Source: an uncultured Clostridia bacterium
GTDB taxonomy: Bacteria; Bacillota; Clostridia; Christensenellales; Borkfalkiaceae
Length of the DNA: 64,000 nt
Reading direction: 5' to 3'
Assembly: GCA_934278995.1 (NCBI GenBank)
Contig: CAKQWM010000002.1
Location: 148,789 to 212,788, forward strand
Position numbers and translations under genes: made by a program
Shown: positions 54,701 through 63,280 of the stretch, one piece after another
How positions within the stretch are numbered: the stretch's first letter is position 1
Layout: the number at the start of each line of letters is the position of its first letter
The notes under the pieces: model-generated
Told to the model about the DNA's origin: nothing
Seen by the model: only the letters and a program-made list of their open reading frames with translations
Databases searched by the model: none

Positions 54701-56134
54701 CCCGACGTCGTTGACGGAAACTATCAAACCGAAATTACAATTAAGTCTAAATTCCAACTCGACAATTCCTTCACGGCATACGAAGGTTTGACCTTTGATA
54801 ACGAGTACGTAACGGAAAAAGGAAGCGGAATATATAAAATTTCCGTACCCGAAGAAAAACAGCCCGAATATAAAGACGGCGTAACCGTATCCGTAAAACG
54901 CGGAACGGAAGTTTTAGACACGTTTAAGATTAAACTGAGTAAAAACATACCCGTTACGCAAATTACCGTAAGCGGAGCCAAAACGGCGTTTTTGGGCGAC
55001 GAGGTGCAACTTTCCGCAGCCATTGAGCCGTCTGACGCTACGGTGACAACCGTTACCTGGGCGAGTAAGAACGAAGATATCGCAACCATAGACCAGACGG
55101 GTAAAGTCAGTACGCTTAAGGCGGGTACGGCAACCTTTACGGCTACCGCGGACGGCATAGTAACTGAACATACGATAGTTATATCCGACACCTTGCAGAT
55201 TGAAATACAAGGTCCCGGCGGAGCCTTCGTCGGCGACGAGGTACAACTTACGGCAATCGTTACGCCGAAGCCGAACGATTATACCGTTACGTGGGATAGC
55301 AACGATAAAGAAATCGCAACGATAGACGCGACCGGTAAAGTTACTCTGTTAAAAGAGGGAACCGTAACGCTTACTGCCACGGTCAACGGCTTCACGGGCG
55401 AATATACTCTGTTCGTCGGCGGTGTTTTAGCAAAAGCCGCGGTAAAGGTAGATTATACCGGTAAAACCGTTCAAAACAGCGGTACAAACGATACCGTTAC
55501 TTTGGACACGGTAACCATTACTCTCGACAGTAACGGCAAAAACGGAACGGAATTCGTTCACACCGACAATAATACCTTTAATGACGGCATCGACGGCGAT
55601 AAAGAAGGCGCGCTTGCCACAAACAACAAAAAAGGTTCCTATCTTTTAATAAAGGATTATGCTCTCGGAAAGGGTGATTTCACTATATCCTCCTGGGTTT
55701 ACGCAAGCAGCGAAGCCGTAATTAAAGGTAATTCGTCTCAGATATTCGCAACTTCCGCTTACGACAAGCAAAATCCCGACGGTAAAATTGCGTTGGCGGC
55801 TCGTAAAGATACGAAAGGTCATTACGTTACGTATAAAATCAATAATGACAAAAACAACAATTTCCCGTCTGCGAGAACCAATCTGGTCGGCTGGCATAAA
55901 TATACCGTGGTAAGAGCGGGTACGTCTTTTAAAGTTTACGTTGACGACGTTCTGATGCACGAAAGAACTTTGGCTGCCGATACCGACTTCGGTACGCAAA
56001 CCATCTGCTTCGGCTCTTACATAGGAGAAACGTGGGCGTATAACGACGGCGTACTTGTTTACGATAACGTAACTATATACGATACCGCAATTACCGAAAA
56101 TCAACTTAAAGCGCTTGTCGCCGCTAAAAAATAA
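51791..56134 (+). CDS. giant surface lipoprotein: zinc-ribbon, BIG2, duplicated CBM9-like, LamG
   Basis: A 1447-residue lipoprotein (lipobox FALAAC, Cys near 23). Residues 25-190 carry HW..C..C modules (EHWHTCTDCDEI, EHWRECSVCKEI). Two BIG2 immunoglobulin-like domains follow (about 195-355). Then two identical CBM9-like segments of about 294 residues (about 360-653 and 749-1042) are separated by a BIG2 domain. Two more BIG2 domains and a C-terminal LamG-like domain (about 1215-1447) complete it. It is probably a cell-wall-spanning adhesin or glycan receptor. The LamG and CBM9 parts are paralogous to the upstream gene. Confidence 0.82.
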   Translation: MKKTLAIVTFALAIVMSFALAACTVQHVHNFDTPWSYNETEHWHTCTDCDEIRDKAAHTGGKAICGDRAICEVCGQPYGEIGNHDWGEWKQTKAPTCSEEGVETRVCKINPEHKENRPIAKLNHEWSEDWKKNETEHWRECSVCKEIKDKAEHLFGDYQVTTQPTYESTGLKKRTCSVCLHEETEVIDKLVKVDTITIEGESEVMLDVGEFVTLTALVAPENATDKGLNWQSSDASVAEVVKGRVVARGAGVATITVTANDGQGASATVTVKVTVLPESVTLNCDDKYIAVGQKTNITATVLPADATDTALTYEADNPAVATVDENGRVTGLKEGVVTVTAKTSNNVTASVSFYVTAATIDGDLTDALYQGKYALHNDALKYNNNTATNPVKNLTKVVLGESGLYITHDVTDNFVGKQSRVEDFICFGDTKVAGSATQKSNTYYFRFYLHKENGKNFTNYYNGNESGNYPWTYDASLEVYYVVKATENGYTVEAFIPYATLGVSQKPESVQFLGLSMIYPNEADAAADKNIKSAVGNSYGMAQKNFFNLANYLTFDDLGYYGWEKSSFGIIEKINDVILGSPDVVDGNYQTEITIKSKFQLDNSFTAYEGLTFDNEYVTEKGSGIYKISVPEEKQPEYKDGVTVSVKRGTEVLGTFKIALSKDIPVQDITIDGNLYTVVGGQLNLGVTYIPADANAYKTITWTTGNDQIATVDENGVVTGVGLGSVVIKATTGNGVEKSVTVLVAEANIDGDLTDALYQGKYALHNDALKYNNNTATNPVKNLTKVVLGESGLYITHDVTDNFVGKQSRVEDFICFGDTKVAGSATQKSNTYYFRFYLHKENGKNFTNYYNGNESGNYPWTYDASLEVYYVVKATENGYTVEAFIPYATLGVSQKPESVQFLGLSMIYPNEADAAADKNIKSAVGNSYGMAQKNFFNLANYLTFDDLGYYGWEKSSFGIIEKINDVILGSPDVVDGNYQTEITIKSKFQLDNSFTAYEGLTFDNEYVTEKGSGIYKISVPEEKQPEYKDGVTVSVKRGTEVLDTFKIKLSKNIPVTQITVSGAKTAFLGDEVQLSAAIEPSDATVTTVTWASKNEDIATIDQTGKVSTLKAGTATFTATADGIVTEHTIVISDTLQIEIQGPGGAFVGDEVQLTAIVTPKPNDYTVTWDSNDKEIATIDATGKVTLLKEGTVTLTATVNGFTGEYTLFVGGVLAKAAVKVDYTGKTVQNSGTNDTVTLDTVTITLDSNGKNGTEFVHTDNNTFNDGIDGDKEGALATNNKKGSYLLIKDYALGKGDFTISSWVYASSEAVIKGNSSQIFATSAYDKQNPDGKIALAARKDTKGHYVTYKINNDKNNNFPSARTNLVGWHKYTVVRAGTSFKVYVDDVLMHERTLAADTDFGTQTICFGSYIGETWAYNDGVLVYDNVTIYDTAITENQLKALVAAKK
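52868..53750 (+). repeat. 883-bp direct repeat, copy 1
   Basis: The segment encoding the first CBM9-like domain recurs 1167 bases downstream without differences that I could find. Identity starts at ATAGACGGCG and ends at GAAGTTTTAG, where the sequences diverge abruptly. Confidence 0.9.
54035..54917 (+). repeat. 883-bp direct repeat, copy 2
   Basis: This is the second copy of the segment at 52868-53750, in frame, within the same gene. Flanking BIG2 domains differ, so the duplication or conversion is confined to the CBM9-like module. Confidence 0.9.
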
Positions 56135-56179
56135 TTTAAAAGTTTAAAGGCGACTTTAAAAAACAATTCGCATACAAAA

Positions 56180-56218
56180 ATACCTTGCTCCCTCCCTTCG
56201 GGGAGGGAACGAAGGTAT
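56180..56218 (+). promoter_or_regulatory. strong intercistronic hairpin
   Basis: ATACCTTG pairs with CGAAGGTAT and TCCCTCCC pairs with GGGAGGGA around TTCG. There is no T tract, so I read it as an mRNA-stabilising or processing hairpin between the giant lipoprotein gene and the esterase gene. Confidence 0.65.
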
Positions 56219-56279
56219 GAAAACTTCTTTCAAGCGTTCGGATCGGAGGCGAAAAAGAATTAATAACGAGGAGATTTCC

Positions 56280-57902
56280 ATGAAGAAATTTTTTGCAACG
56301 CTTGCCGTTACGGCACTTATAATTACTGCGATTATCGGAGGGACAGAAGTGTCTTTTTCAAAAGCAGACGAAACCTCTCTTAAAGATATAGAGGTTTACC
56401 TTATTGCGGGGCAAAGTAACGCCGTAGGATACACTCAGGTGGATTCCGCGGAAGAACAAGCCGAAATCGATAAAGATCCCCGCATTGCTTCGGGGTTTCA
56501 GAACGTAAAATATTACGGCTACGTGGAATGTAACAAAGACAGCGCGATTCCTGTCGATATACCGTTCAGAACTGTCAAACTCGGAAAAGGAGCCGAATCT
56601 ACCGGCAAAACCCGCGAACTTAAAAACAACACGTTCGGCCCCGAGATGGGGATGGCTCGTTATTTTACCGATAACGGAGTTGCCGGGAAAGAGTACGGTA
56701 TTATAAAATACGCCGCCGGCGGTACCGCCATATACGACGAAATCAATTCTTCCACAGGAAGTCAGTACGGCAACTGGATGAGTCCGTCTCTTATTGCAAA
56801 ATACGGCAAAACAAGCAGTAGCCTCACGGGGCTTTGTTACAACAATTTTTTAAAGGTCGTAAAACAAGGCGTCGAGGCTTATAAGGATAACGGATATAAT
56901 CCGATAATCAAGGGGATTGCTTGGATGCAGGGCGAAAGCGAAAGCCAGAGCGCCGGAAAGTCCAAAATTTACGCCGAACTTTTAAGCACGATGATTTCCG
57001 ATATGCGCAAGGATATTTCGATTATCGCTTCGCAAAATTTGTCGGAACTTAGCGTTGTCGTAGCAAAAATTCCTTCAAAGTATAAAACGGTAGTGGAAAG
57101 CGCCAAATATGTTGACGTCGTGCGCGCTCAGATGGATCAGGTCGCCGAAAACGACGCCGACGTGCTTTTAATCGATAATGATTTCGTAACCCTTCCCGGA
57201 ACGGACAATCACCACTACAACGTCCCCGATATGCTGAAAGTAGGCGAAAATTTTGCCGAAAAGTTTATAGAGGCGGTTTCCGGCGCGCTCCCGAAAATCA
57301 AGGTTGAAGTCGTCGGGGGAGGAAAAAGCGATCTGATTTCCAGACGCGCGACTCCTAAAACGAATATTGCAGTTACTTTGACGCCGGACACGGGCTACGA
57401 ATTCGATTCTTACGAATTTCTGAACGCCGAAGGCGGAAAAGAGGACGTTACACGGATAAAAGTAGGTAACGTCGTTCGCTTTGAAATGCCCGATAAAGAT
57501 GTTATCTTAAAAGTCGTGTTTAGTTTAATTCCCAAGTTCAACGTTACGGCGTCTTGCGAAAACGGCGAAATTTACCGCACGAACGCTCAACGTTTACCTT
57601 ACAGGGGAGAGTCTGTTACTTTCACGTTTAAGCCCGAAAAAGGCTATAAACTCGATAAAGTAATCGTAAACGGCGTAGAAGTCAGGGCGGATACTTCGTA
57701 CGAATATCCCGTTTACACTTTGGAGGTTAAAGAGGATATAAACGTTTCCGCAACCTTTGTAAAGGCTCAACAGGACGAAAAACCGAATCCCGATCCCACG
57801 CCTTCCCCCTCCGAAAAAAGAGGTTGTAAAGCCGCTACGGCGGATATATCTTTAATTGCGGTGGCAATGTTCGCCATTGCAAAACTGTTTATTAAAAAAT
57901 AA
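56280..57902 (+). CDS. secreted sialate O-acetylesterase-like protein
   Basis: A 540-residue protein. I start it at 56280 because GAGGAG lies just before; an upstream ATG at 56217 has no such site and would push the signal peptide inside. After a signal peptide (1-30) comes an SGNH-type SASA/CE6-like domain: IAGQSNAVGY near residue 45 (nucleophile Ser), GIAWMQGESES near 220 and DNHHYN near 305, giving Ser, Asp, His candidates. It should remove acetyl groups from glycans. Two beta-rich modules (about 340-500) and a C-terminal hydrophobic segment (ADISLIAVAMFAIAKLF) follow; the latter may anchor it. Confidence 0.8.
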   Translation: MKKFFATLAVTALIITAIIGGTEVSFSKADETSLKDIEVYLIAGQSNAVGYTQVDSAEEQAEIDKDPRIASGFQNVKYYGYVECNKDSAIPVDIPFRTVKLGKGAESTGKTRELKNNTFGPEMGMARYFTDNGVAGKEYGIIKYAAGGTAIYDEINSSTGSQYGNWMSPSLIAKYGKTSSSLTGLCYNNFLKVVKQGVEAYKDNGYNPIIKGIAWMQGESESQSAGKSKIYAELLSTMISDMRKDISIIASQNLSELSVVVAKIPSKYKTVVESAKYVDVVRAQMDQVAENDADVLLIDNDFVTLPGTDNHHYNVPDMLKVGENFAEKFIEAVSGALPKIKVEVVGGGKSDLISRRATPKTNIAVTLTPDTGYEFDSYEFLNAEGGKEDVTRIKVGNVVRFEMPDKDVILKVVFSLIPKFNVTASCENGEIYRTNAQRLPYRGESVTFTFKPEKGYKLDKVIVNGVEVRADTSYEYPVYTLEVKEDINVSATFVKAQQDEKPNPDPTPSPSEKRGCKAATADISLIAVAMFAIAKLFIKK

Positions 57903-57971
57903 AAACCGAAAACTCATTGTCGCAAATTCGTCGCTTTTACGCGCCGTTTGCGATACAACGTATAAACGTCG

Positions 57972-58003
57972 CAAAGCCGCTTTAAAGTTACGAGCGGCTT
58001 TAA
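57972..58003 (+). terminator. possible weak terminator hairpin
   Basis: AAAGCCGCT pairs with AGCGGCTTT across an 11-base loop. Only TTTAAAA follows, so termination may be partial and the next gene may be co-transcribed. Confidence 0.5.
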
Positions 58004-58046
58004 AACGGCGACGAAAAGATTCTATCAGACTTTGGAGAACATCAGA

Positions 58047-60104
58047 ATGAACGAAAGATTGTTGCCCGCATACCCGTTATTTGTAAACGATCCGTTTTTC
58101 TCTATCTGGTCGTGCGGAGACGTTCTTAACCAAACCGACACCTCTTTTTGGAACGGCAAAGATAAAAAAACTTACGGGATAATCAACGTTGACGGCTTAT
58201 CCTATTCCTTTTTGGGGGTAGTAAAAGGCGTAAAACCCCTAAAACAAACAGATCTGAGAGTAACCGCGTTTAGTACCGAGTACGACTTTGAATGCGATTT
58301 ATTTTTACTTACGGTAAAATTCGTTTCTCCTCTTATACCTACCGATATAGAACTGTCGGCGCGTCCCGTTTGCTATTTTTCTTATAATCTGACGCCGAAA
58401 AAATCGTTGAATAAAGTTACGGTAGCGCTTTCCCTTTACGAAAATTATTGTTACGACCGCGTACAGGATTTCGTTATAGGAGGGGTTTTTGAAGAAAAAA
58501 ATTACCAGACGGCGTTTTTCGGGCTTAACAGACAGCACCCCATGTCGCACACGGGGGATAGTTTTGCTTCCGACTGGGGATATTTTTATATTTCCGCAAA
58601 AAAAGCCTACTTCTTTGCAAAAAGCGATTTTGAACGGTTTTTATCGGACGGGGATATAGAGTATCGTTACGCAGAAAACGAACCTAAGTATATCGCCGGG
58701 TTCGACGAGTATCACGGCGTAGGGTTAAAACCTCTTTCAGGCAAAATGACCGTCGCTTTTGATGACTTATGTTCCGTTTTTTATTTCGGCGAATGGTTGA
58801 AGGGATATTACTTCCGTAACGGAAAAACCATTTTTAACGCCATTGACGAGGCATATAACGGATACGAAGAAACTCTTGAAAAACTTTCCGGATTTGAAAA
58901 AGATCTCGACGCTCGGTTATTCGGTTACGACGACGATTATCGTCTTTTGTGCATGGCGGCGCTCCGCCAGACGATGGGCGCGCATAAAGCGGTTGAAAAT
59001 AAAAAAGGTCAATTGCTGTTTTTATCCAAGGAATGTCACAGCAACGGTTGCATTGCCACCGCAGACATTACTTATCCGTCCATGCCGCTGTTTCTTTTAT
59101 ATAACCCGTCTTTGGTGCAAGGTATGCTTACGCCTATATTCGATTTTGCCGATATGCCCGTGTGGAAGTATGATTTTGCCCCGCACGACGCAGGCGCCTA
59201 TCCCTATTGTTTAGGACAGGTTTACGCCGTTAAAGGTTGCGCCGAAAAAAACGACAGATACGTGTCTAATATGTTCAGGCGCAATCGCCAGAGCGGTATT
59301 ATAGTAAGCCATCCTATGGTTTACCAGTTCCCCGAAAACGCGGAAATTTATAATTTCGATTGTCAGATGCCCATTGAAGAGTGTAGCAATATGATTATCG
59401 CAAGTTACGCTTCCGTAGTATCGGGCGCCGACGAAAACTTTTTGAAAGAACATTACGATAACCTTAAAAAATGGTACGACTACATAGACCGCGCGGGATT
59501 GATTCCCGAAAAACAACTTTGCACGGACGACTTCGTGGAACGCCTCGATAAAAACGTGGGATTATCGGCGAAAGCAATCGTCGCCGTAAAATGCTTCTCG
59601 TTGATTTCCGAAAAACTCGGCGAAAAAGCCGACGCAAAACGCGCGAAATTAAGACTTGAACAATATCTTTGCGAGTTTTACGCGCACTTTAAAGGCGTTG
59701 AACATCTTCCGCTTACGTACGACGGAGGAGAGAATACTTATAGTCTGAAATACAATATGGCGTACGACGTTTTGTTCGGCTTCGGTTTGTTTGACGAAAA
59801 AACGAGAGAAAACGAAGTCGATTATTATCTGTCGAAAACGCAACGTTTAAGCGTCCCGCTCGATAACAGATACGATTTAACCAAGACGGATTGGATACTT
59901 TACGCCGCCGCTTTATCCGGCGACGCAAAAAAACAACGCGCTTTGTATAAAGGCGTTGCCGAGTTTTTAAAAACCTCGCCGTCAAGGGCACCCTTCGGCG
60001 ACTTATATCACGTTGAAACGGGGCTTATAAAAGATTTCAGAAACCGTCCCGTTCAAGGCGGAATATTTATATTGCTTCTTAAAGATAAATTATCCAAAAA
60101 GTAG
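58047..60104 (+). CDS. glutaminase A-like (DUF4965/DUF5127-type) protein
   Basis: A 685-residue cytoplasmic protein (no signal peptide). The pattern LPAYPLFVNDPFFSIWSCGD at the N-terminus, TADITYPSMPLFLLYNPSLVQGML near residue 335 and LTKTDWILYAAAL near the C-terminus match the GtaA-like group with DUF5127, DUF4965 and DUF1793-type parts, which form an (alpha/alpha)6 barrel. Fungal members were named glutaminases, but bacterial members near sugar genes may be glycosidases. I favour a glycan-related role here. The ATG at 58047 has TTTGGAGA before it; a TTG at 58032 is less likely. Confidence 0.75.
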   Translation: MNERLLPAYPLFVNDPFFSIWSCGDVLNQTDTSFWNGKDKKTYGIINVDGLSYSFLGVVKGVKPLKQTDLRVTAFSTEYDFECDLFLLTVKFVSPLIPTDIELSARPVCYFSYNLTPKKSLNKVTVALSLYENYCYDRVQDFVIGGVFEEKNYQTAFFGLNRQHPMSHTGDSFASDWGYFYISAKKAYFFAKSDFERFLSDGDIEYRYAENEPKYIAGFDEYHGVGLKPLSGKMTVAFDDLCSVFYFGEWLKGYYFRNGKTIFNAIDEAYNGYEETLEKLSGFEKDLDARLFGYDDDYRLLCMAALRQTMGAHKAVENKKGQLLFLSKECHSNGCIATADITYPSMPLFLLYNPSLVQGMLTPIFDFADMPVWKYDFAPHDAGAYPYCLGQVYAVKGCAEKNDRYVSNMFRRNRQSGIIVSHPMVYQFPENAEIYNFDCQMPIEECSNMIIASYASVVSGADENFLKEHYDNLKKWYDYIDRAGLIPEKQLCTDDFVERLDKNVGLSAKAIVAVKCFSLISEKLGEKADAKRAKLRLEQYLCEFYAHFKGVEHLPLTYDGGENTYSLKYNMAYDVLFGFGLFDEKTRENEVDYYLSKTQRLSVPLDNRYDLTKTDWILYAAALSGDAKKQRALYKGVAEFLKTSPSRAPFGDLYHVETGLIKDFRNRPVQGGIFILLLKDKLSKK

Positions 60105-60122
60105 GGCTATAAGCCCGTTATC
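60104..60122 (+). repeat. dispersed CTATARGYC palindrome overlapping stop
   Basis: GGGCTATAAGCCCGTTA starts at the last base of the stop codon of the GtaA-like gene. A second divergent copy, CCGATTATAAGCCTG, lies at 60147-60161. Confidence 0.7.
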
Positions 60123-60570
60123 GGCTCTTTTTATGTTTAATTAAGCCGATTATAAGCCTGTTTTGAGATACGCTTAAACTAATATTAAGCCCTAAAAAGC
60201 CACGCTTAGTAAAAAAAAGGTAACGGCTCAGGCTCAGACGAATTTTTCAGGTTATATCGCCGCTATATAAAAAAACGTCGGCTTAATATCGTCGGCGCGA
60301 TACGCTTTACGGGATTATTTGTTTAAATTTTTATTTTCGGTTTTTATAAAGGTCATTAAACGTTCCTTAAATAAAAACCGATTATTTTTTGCGGTTGCAA
60401 TTTTGCTTTAATTGTGCTAAAATTATTTCATATTATACGGGGAAACTTCCGTATTAGATTTTTCGGATCCGTATATATCTGTATATATACGACGATTCGG
60501 ACGAAAATAACGGCGTTTTGTGGATAGACGCGGATTTTTTGGCGCGTATATTAACTTAAAAGAGAATTTT
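60105..60570. other. intergenic region before membrane protein and ATPase genes
   Basis: The 466 bases hold two palindrome copies (60104 and 60147), a promoter (60395-60423) and an A/T-rich leader with repeated GTATATAT segments near 60468-60490. I see no gene. Confidence 0.55.
60395..60423 (+). promoter_or_regulatory. promoter of YesL-like/ATPase pair
   Basis: TTGCAA (60395-60400) and TAAAAT (60418-60423) are separated by 17 bases, 148 bases before the ATG. Confidence 0.6.
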
Positions 60571-61509
60571 ATGTCGGATTTTTTTAAAAAAATAATGTAC
60601 GGGGACGGCGGAAAAAAAGATTTTACCGTAAGTGATCTTCCTTACACGCGAAAAGACGTGTACAAAAGACTTCTTCGTACTCAACTGAACAAACTGTTTC
60701 TGCTTAATTTATGGACGCTGTTATTTTGTCTTCCTTTTTTATGCTGGAGCGTTTTATGTTTGACGTATCAGTCGAAGTTCGGTGAAACCGCAGAGGCAGA
60801 AAAACAACTCGTCGGGTTCTTGGTAACCGTAAAATACCCGTTGTCGATAGTTTTCGGGGCGGTGTCTTTTATAGGCTTTGCGGGGACGGCGTACGTTTCG
60901 CGTAATCTTTGCTGGGGTATGCCGACGTCGGTAAATCGCGCGTTTTTCAGAGGCGTAAAACTTTCTGTCGGTCAATTTATCGTATTAGGGATAATTACGT
61001 CGGTCGCGTGGTGTTTGTTCGATTTCGCTTTTACGGCGTTAAAATTCACCGATTTCGACACGTGGCAACTTGTATTTTTGTACGCTCTTCTTACTTTTGC
61101 GATAGTTTTACTTTGCGCGGGGCTGATGTTTGCGATCAATCTTTGTTCTACCTATCGCATATCCACCCTTAGCGCGATTAAAAATTCCTTTTTGCTCGCC
61201 GTAAAATATTTTTGGAAAAGCATAGGCGCGCTTTGCGTAACCGTTTTTCCCTTCATCGTTTTATGCGGGTTTAATTATTTACCGCTTAATCTCGTCGCGG
61301 TGTTTCTTTTTTCTATATTCGGTTTCGTCCACGTCGCCGTTATATGGCATTTATTCACAGGTTTCGTGTTCGATTATCATATAAACCGCGAAAATTATCC
61401 GGACTTTTATCGTAAGGGGCTTGCTCCGATTTCCGAAGAAACGCCTTCGATAATAAAAACTGAAATTAAGAAAATAAATTCCGATACGCCCGAAAAAGGC
61501 GAGGAATAA
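60571..61509 (+). CDS. YesL-like (DUF624-type) membrane protein
   Basis: A 312-residue protein with about six hydrophobic segments (near 42-65, 92-120, 140-165, 168-195, 220-245, 250-275). It resembles YesL/DUF624 proteins found beside carbohydrate ABC transporters: LNLWTLLFCLPFL, an RNLCWGMPTSVNRAFFRG loop and FNYLPLNLVAVFLF. Its function is unknown, with a possible role as transporter accessory. An upstream in-frame ATG at 60520 lacks a ribosome binding site, so I prefer 60571. It lies 9 bases before the ATPase gene. Confidence 0.7.
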   Translation: MSDFFKKIMYGDGGKKDFTVSDLPYTRKDVYKRLLRTQLNKLFLLNLWTLLFCLPFLCWSVLCLTYQSKFGETAEAEKQLVGFLVTVKYPLSIVFGAVSFIGFAGTAYVSRNLCWGMPTSVNRAFFRGVKLSVGQFIVLGIITSVAWCLFDFAFTALKFTDFDTWQLVFLYALLTFAIVLLCAGLMFAINLCSTYRISTLSAIKNSFLLAVKYFWKSIGALCVTVFPFIVLCGFNYLPLNLVAVFLFSIFGFVHVAVIWHLFTGFVFDYHINRENYPDFYRKGLAPISEETPSIIKTEIKKINSDTPEKGEE

Positions 61510-61518
61510 AATCTGAGT

Positions 61519-63132
61519 ATGGCAAAAATTATCGTTAAAAATTTACGTAAATATTATGGCGCGGCGCTCGCGCTCGACGGTGTTTCCTTTGAACTTGAAG
61601 AAGGGAATTTTCTTACCGTTATGGGTGAGTCGGGTTGCGGAAAAACAACGTTGCTGAAATGTTTGGCAGGGCTTATAGAGGTAAGTTCGGGTGAAATTTA
61701 TTGCGACGGCGAAGTTTATAACGACGTTTCGGTAAGAGAAAGAAACGTTGCATTCGTATCGCAGGAGTTTTCGCTTTTTCCTAATATGACGGTTTTTGAA
61801 AACGTGATGTTTTCACTCAAAAAATATAAAATGTCATACGACGAAAAATGCGCGAAAACTTGGCAAATTTTGGAAAAGACGGGGCTTAAATCCATATCGA
61901 ACGCTTTCCCTAAAGAATTAAGTTACGGACAACGGCAAAAAACAGCCATCGCCCGCGCTCTCGTTAAAACGCCGAAAACGGTGCTTTTCGACGAACCGCT
62001 TTCAAACGTCGATATCGTTTCCAAAGTCGAGTATAAAAAACTGATTGCGGAAACCAAAACGGCTTTTCCCGAAAGTATTTACATATACGTTACCCACAAC
62101 GCCGGCGACGCTAAAACGTTGGGTAACAAAACGATGGTAATGTCGAAAGGCAAAATTTTGCAGTTCGGAAAAACGAAAGAGGTTTTCGATTATCCTTTTA
62201 AAGAGGAAGTCGCGCTGGTTTGTTTTGAAAATGTCCGCAAATATACGGCGGTTTTTTCGGGTGAAAGCATAGTGTCTCACGACGAGGTATTTTATCTTCC
62301 TCCGTTTTTGAAAGAAACCGTTTCTTTATCTGAAGGGGATACCGTTCATTGCGTTTCAGACGCGCAACAAACCGCTTTTTTTGATAAAGACGGAAATTCG
62401 GTTTGCGGGTATAAATCCGTAGTGGAATTACCGTGCGTATTGAATGATAATAATTTTGTTTTAAGCGATACGGCTTTTTCTTACGGAGAACTTAAAGACG
62501 GCGTCTTAAAAACGGGAGAAGCGTTGCTAAAATGTTCCGCGGATAAAATCACGGCTGTTTACGGGGATAAAACCGCTTGCGAAAACGAAGCCGTTTTACC
62601 CGCCAAACCTTTATACGAGGACGAAAATTACGCCGTTTTCGGGCTGTTGAATCAAAAAATATCGTTACCGAAAGAAAACGTTAACGATATTTTTAAAAAA
62701 TCAAACGACATGGCTACCGAATGTAAAATCGTATTTAATTACGACGATTTGTCTTTTTTAACGAAAGAATACGATATCGCCGTTGCCGATTACAGAATAT
62801 ACCCGAATTTCTGTACGGCAAGGGTGATTAAGAAAAAAGACGGCGTTGTAGCCGTCGGCGGCGTAAAACTAAGGCTTTCGCGCCCGCTCGGAAACAAAAA
62901 AGAAGTCCGTTTGCTTTTTCAAAAAGACGCGTTTGTTCCCGTAAAGGACAAAAAAGGCTTTAAAGTCATTAACGTTCTTAACGTTCAGAAAGGGGAAAAC
63001 GAAACGATTGTCTTTGCCGTGGTGCAGGGCTTTGATAAATACGTAACTTTATCGTTTAAAAACCGCGATTACACAGAAGATTGCAAGTATTTAAAAGCGG
63101 ATGAAAGCAAAATAAACGTGGAGGACATTTAA
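61519..63132 (+). CDS. sugar ABC importer ATPase with unusual long C-terminus
   Basis: A 537-residue protein. The first 225 residues are an ABC ATPase: Walker A GESGCGKTT near 34-42, signature LSYGQRQKTAIARAL near 135 (LSGGQ with Tyr for the first Gly), Walker B VLFDEP and an H-loop YVTHN. The group is MalK/UgpC/MsmX-like. The C-terminal 300 residues are longer than the usual TOBE domains and may be several beta modules (cupredoxin/OB-like), which I cannot assign. No permease is adjacent; it probably energises the importer at 43471-47191, which lacks an ATPase. Confidence 0.85.
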   Translation: MAKIIVKNLRKYYGAALALDGVSFELEEGNFLTVMGESGCGKTTLLKCLAGLIEVSSGEIYCDGEVYNDVSVRERNVAFVSQEFSLFPNMTVFENVMFSLKKYKMSYDEKCAKTWQILEKTGLKSISNAFPKELSYGQRQKTAIARALVKTPKTVLFDEPLSNVDIVSKVEYKKLIAETKTAFPESIYIYVTHNAGDAKTLGNKTMVMSKGKILQFGKTKEVFDYPFKEEVALVCFENVRKYTAVFSGESIVSHDEVFYLPPFLKETVSLSEGDTVHCVSDAQQTAFFDKDGNSVCGYKSVVELPCVLNDNNFVLSDTAFSYGELKDGVLKTGEALLKCSADKITAVYGDKTACENEAVLPAKPLYEDENYAVFGLLNQKISLPKENVNDIFKKSNDMATECKIVFNYDDLSFLTKEYDIAVADYRIYPNFCTARVIKKKDGVVAVGGVKLRLSRPLGNKKEVRLLFQKDAFVPVKDKKGFKVINVLNVQKGENETIVFAVVQGFDKYVTLSFKNRDYTEDCKYLKADESKINVEDI

Positions 63133-63280
63133 AACCGCGCCCGAAATCGTCAATATAAAAAATCGCTTTTGACGGTTAAACGAAGTTTTGCGAAATAATT
63201 TTAGCCGTATTTTACCGCGTCATTTTTAACGTTGGTTATAAACCGAGTCATTTTAAAATTTTTCGGTATAAAAAATAACA

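Noticed and set aside
56217..56279. Upstream ATG start of the esterase at 56217
   Set aside because: It falls inside the 3' arm of a strong hairpin, lacks a ribosome binding site and puts a basic tail in front of the signal peptide.
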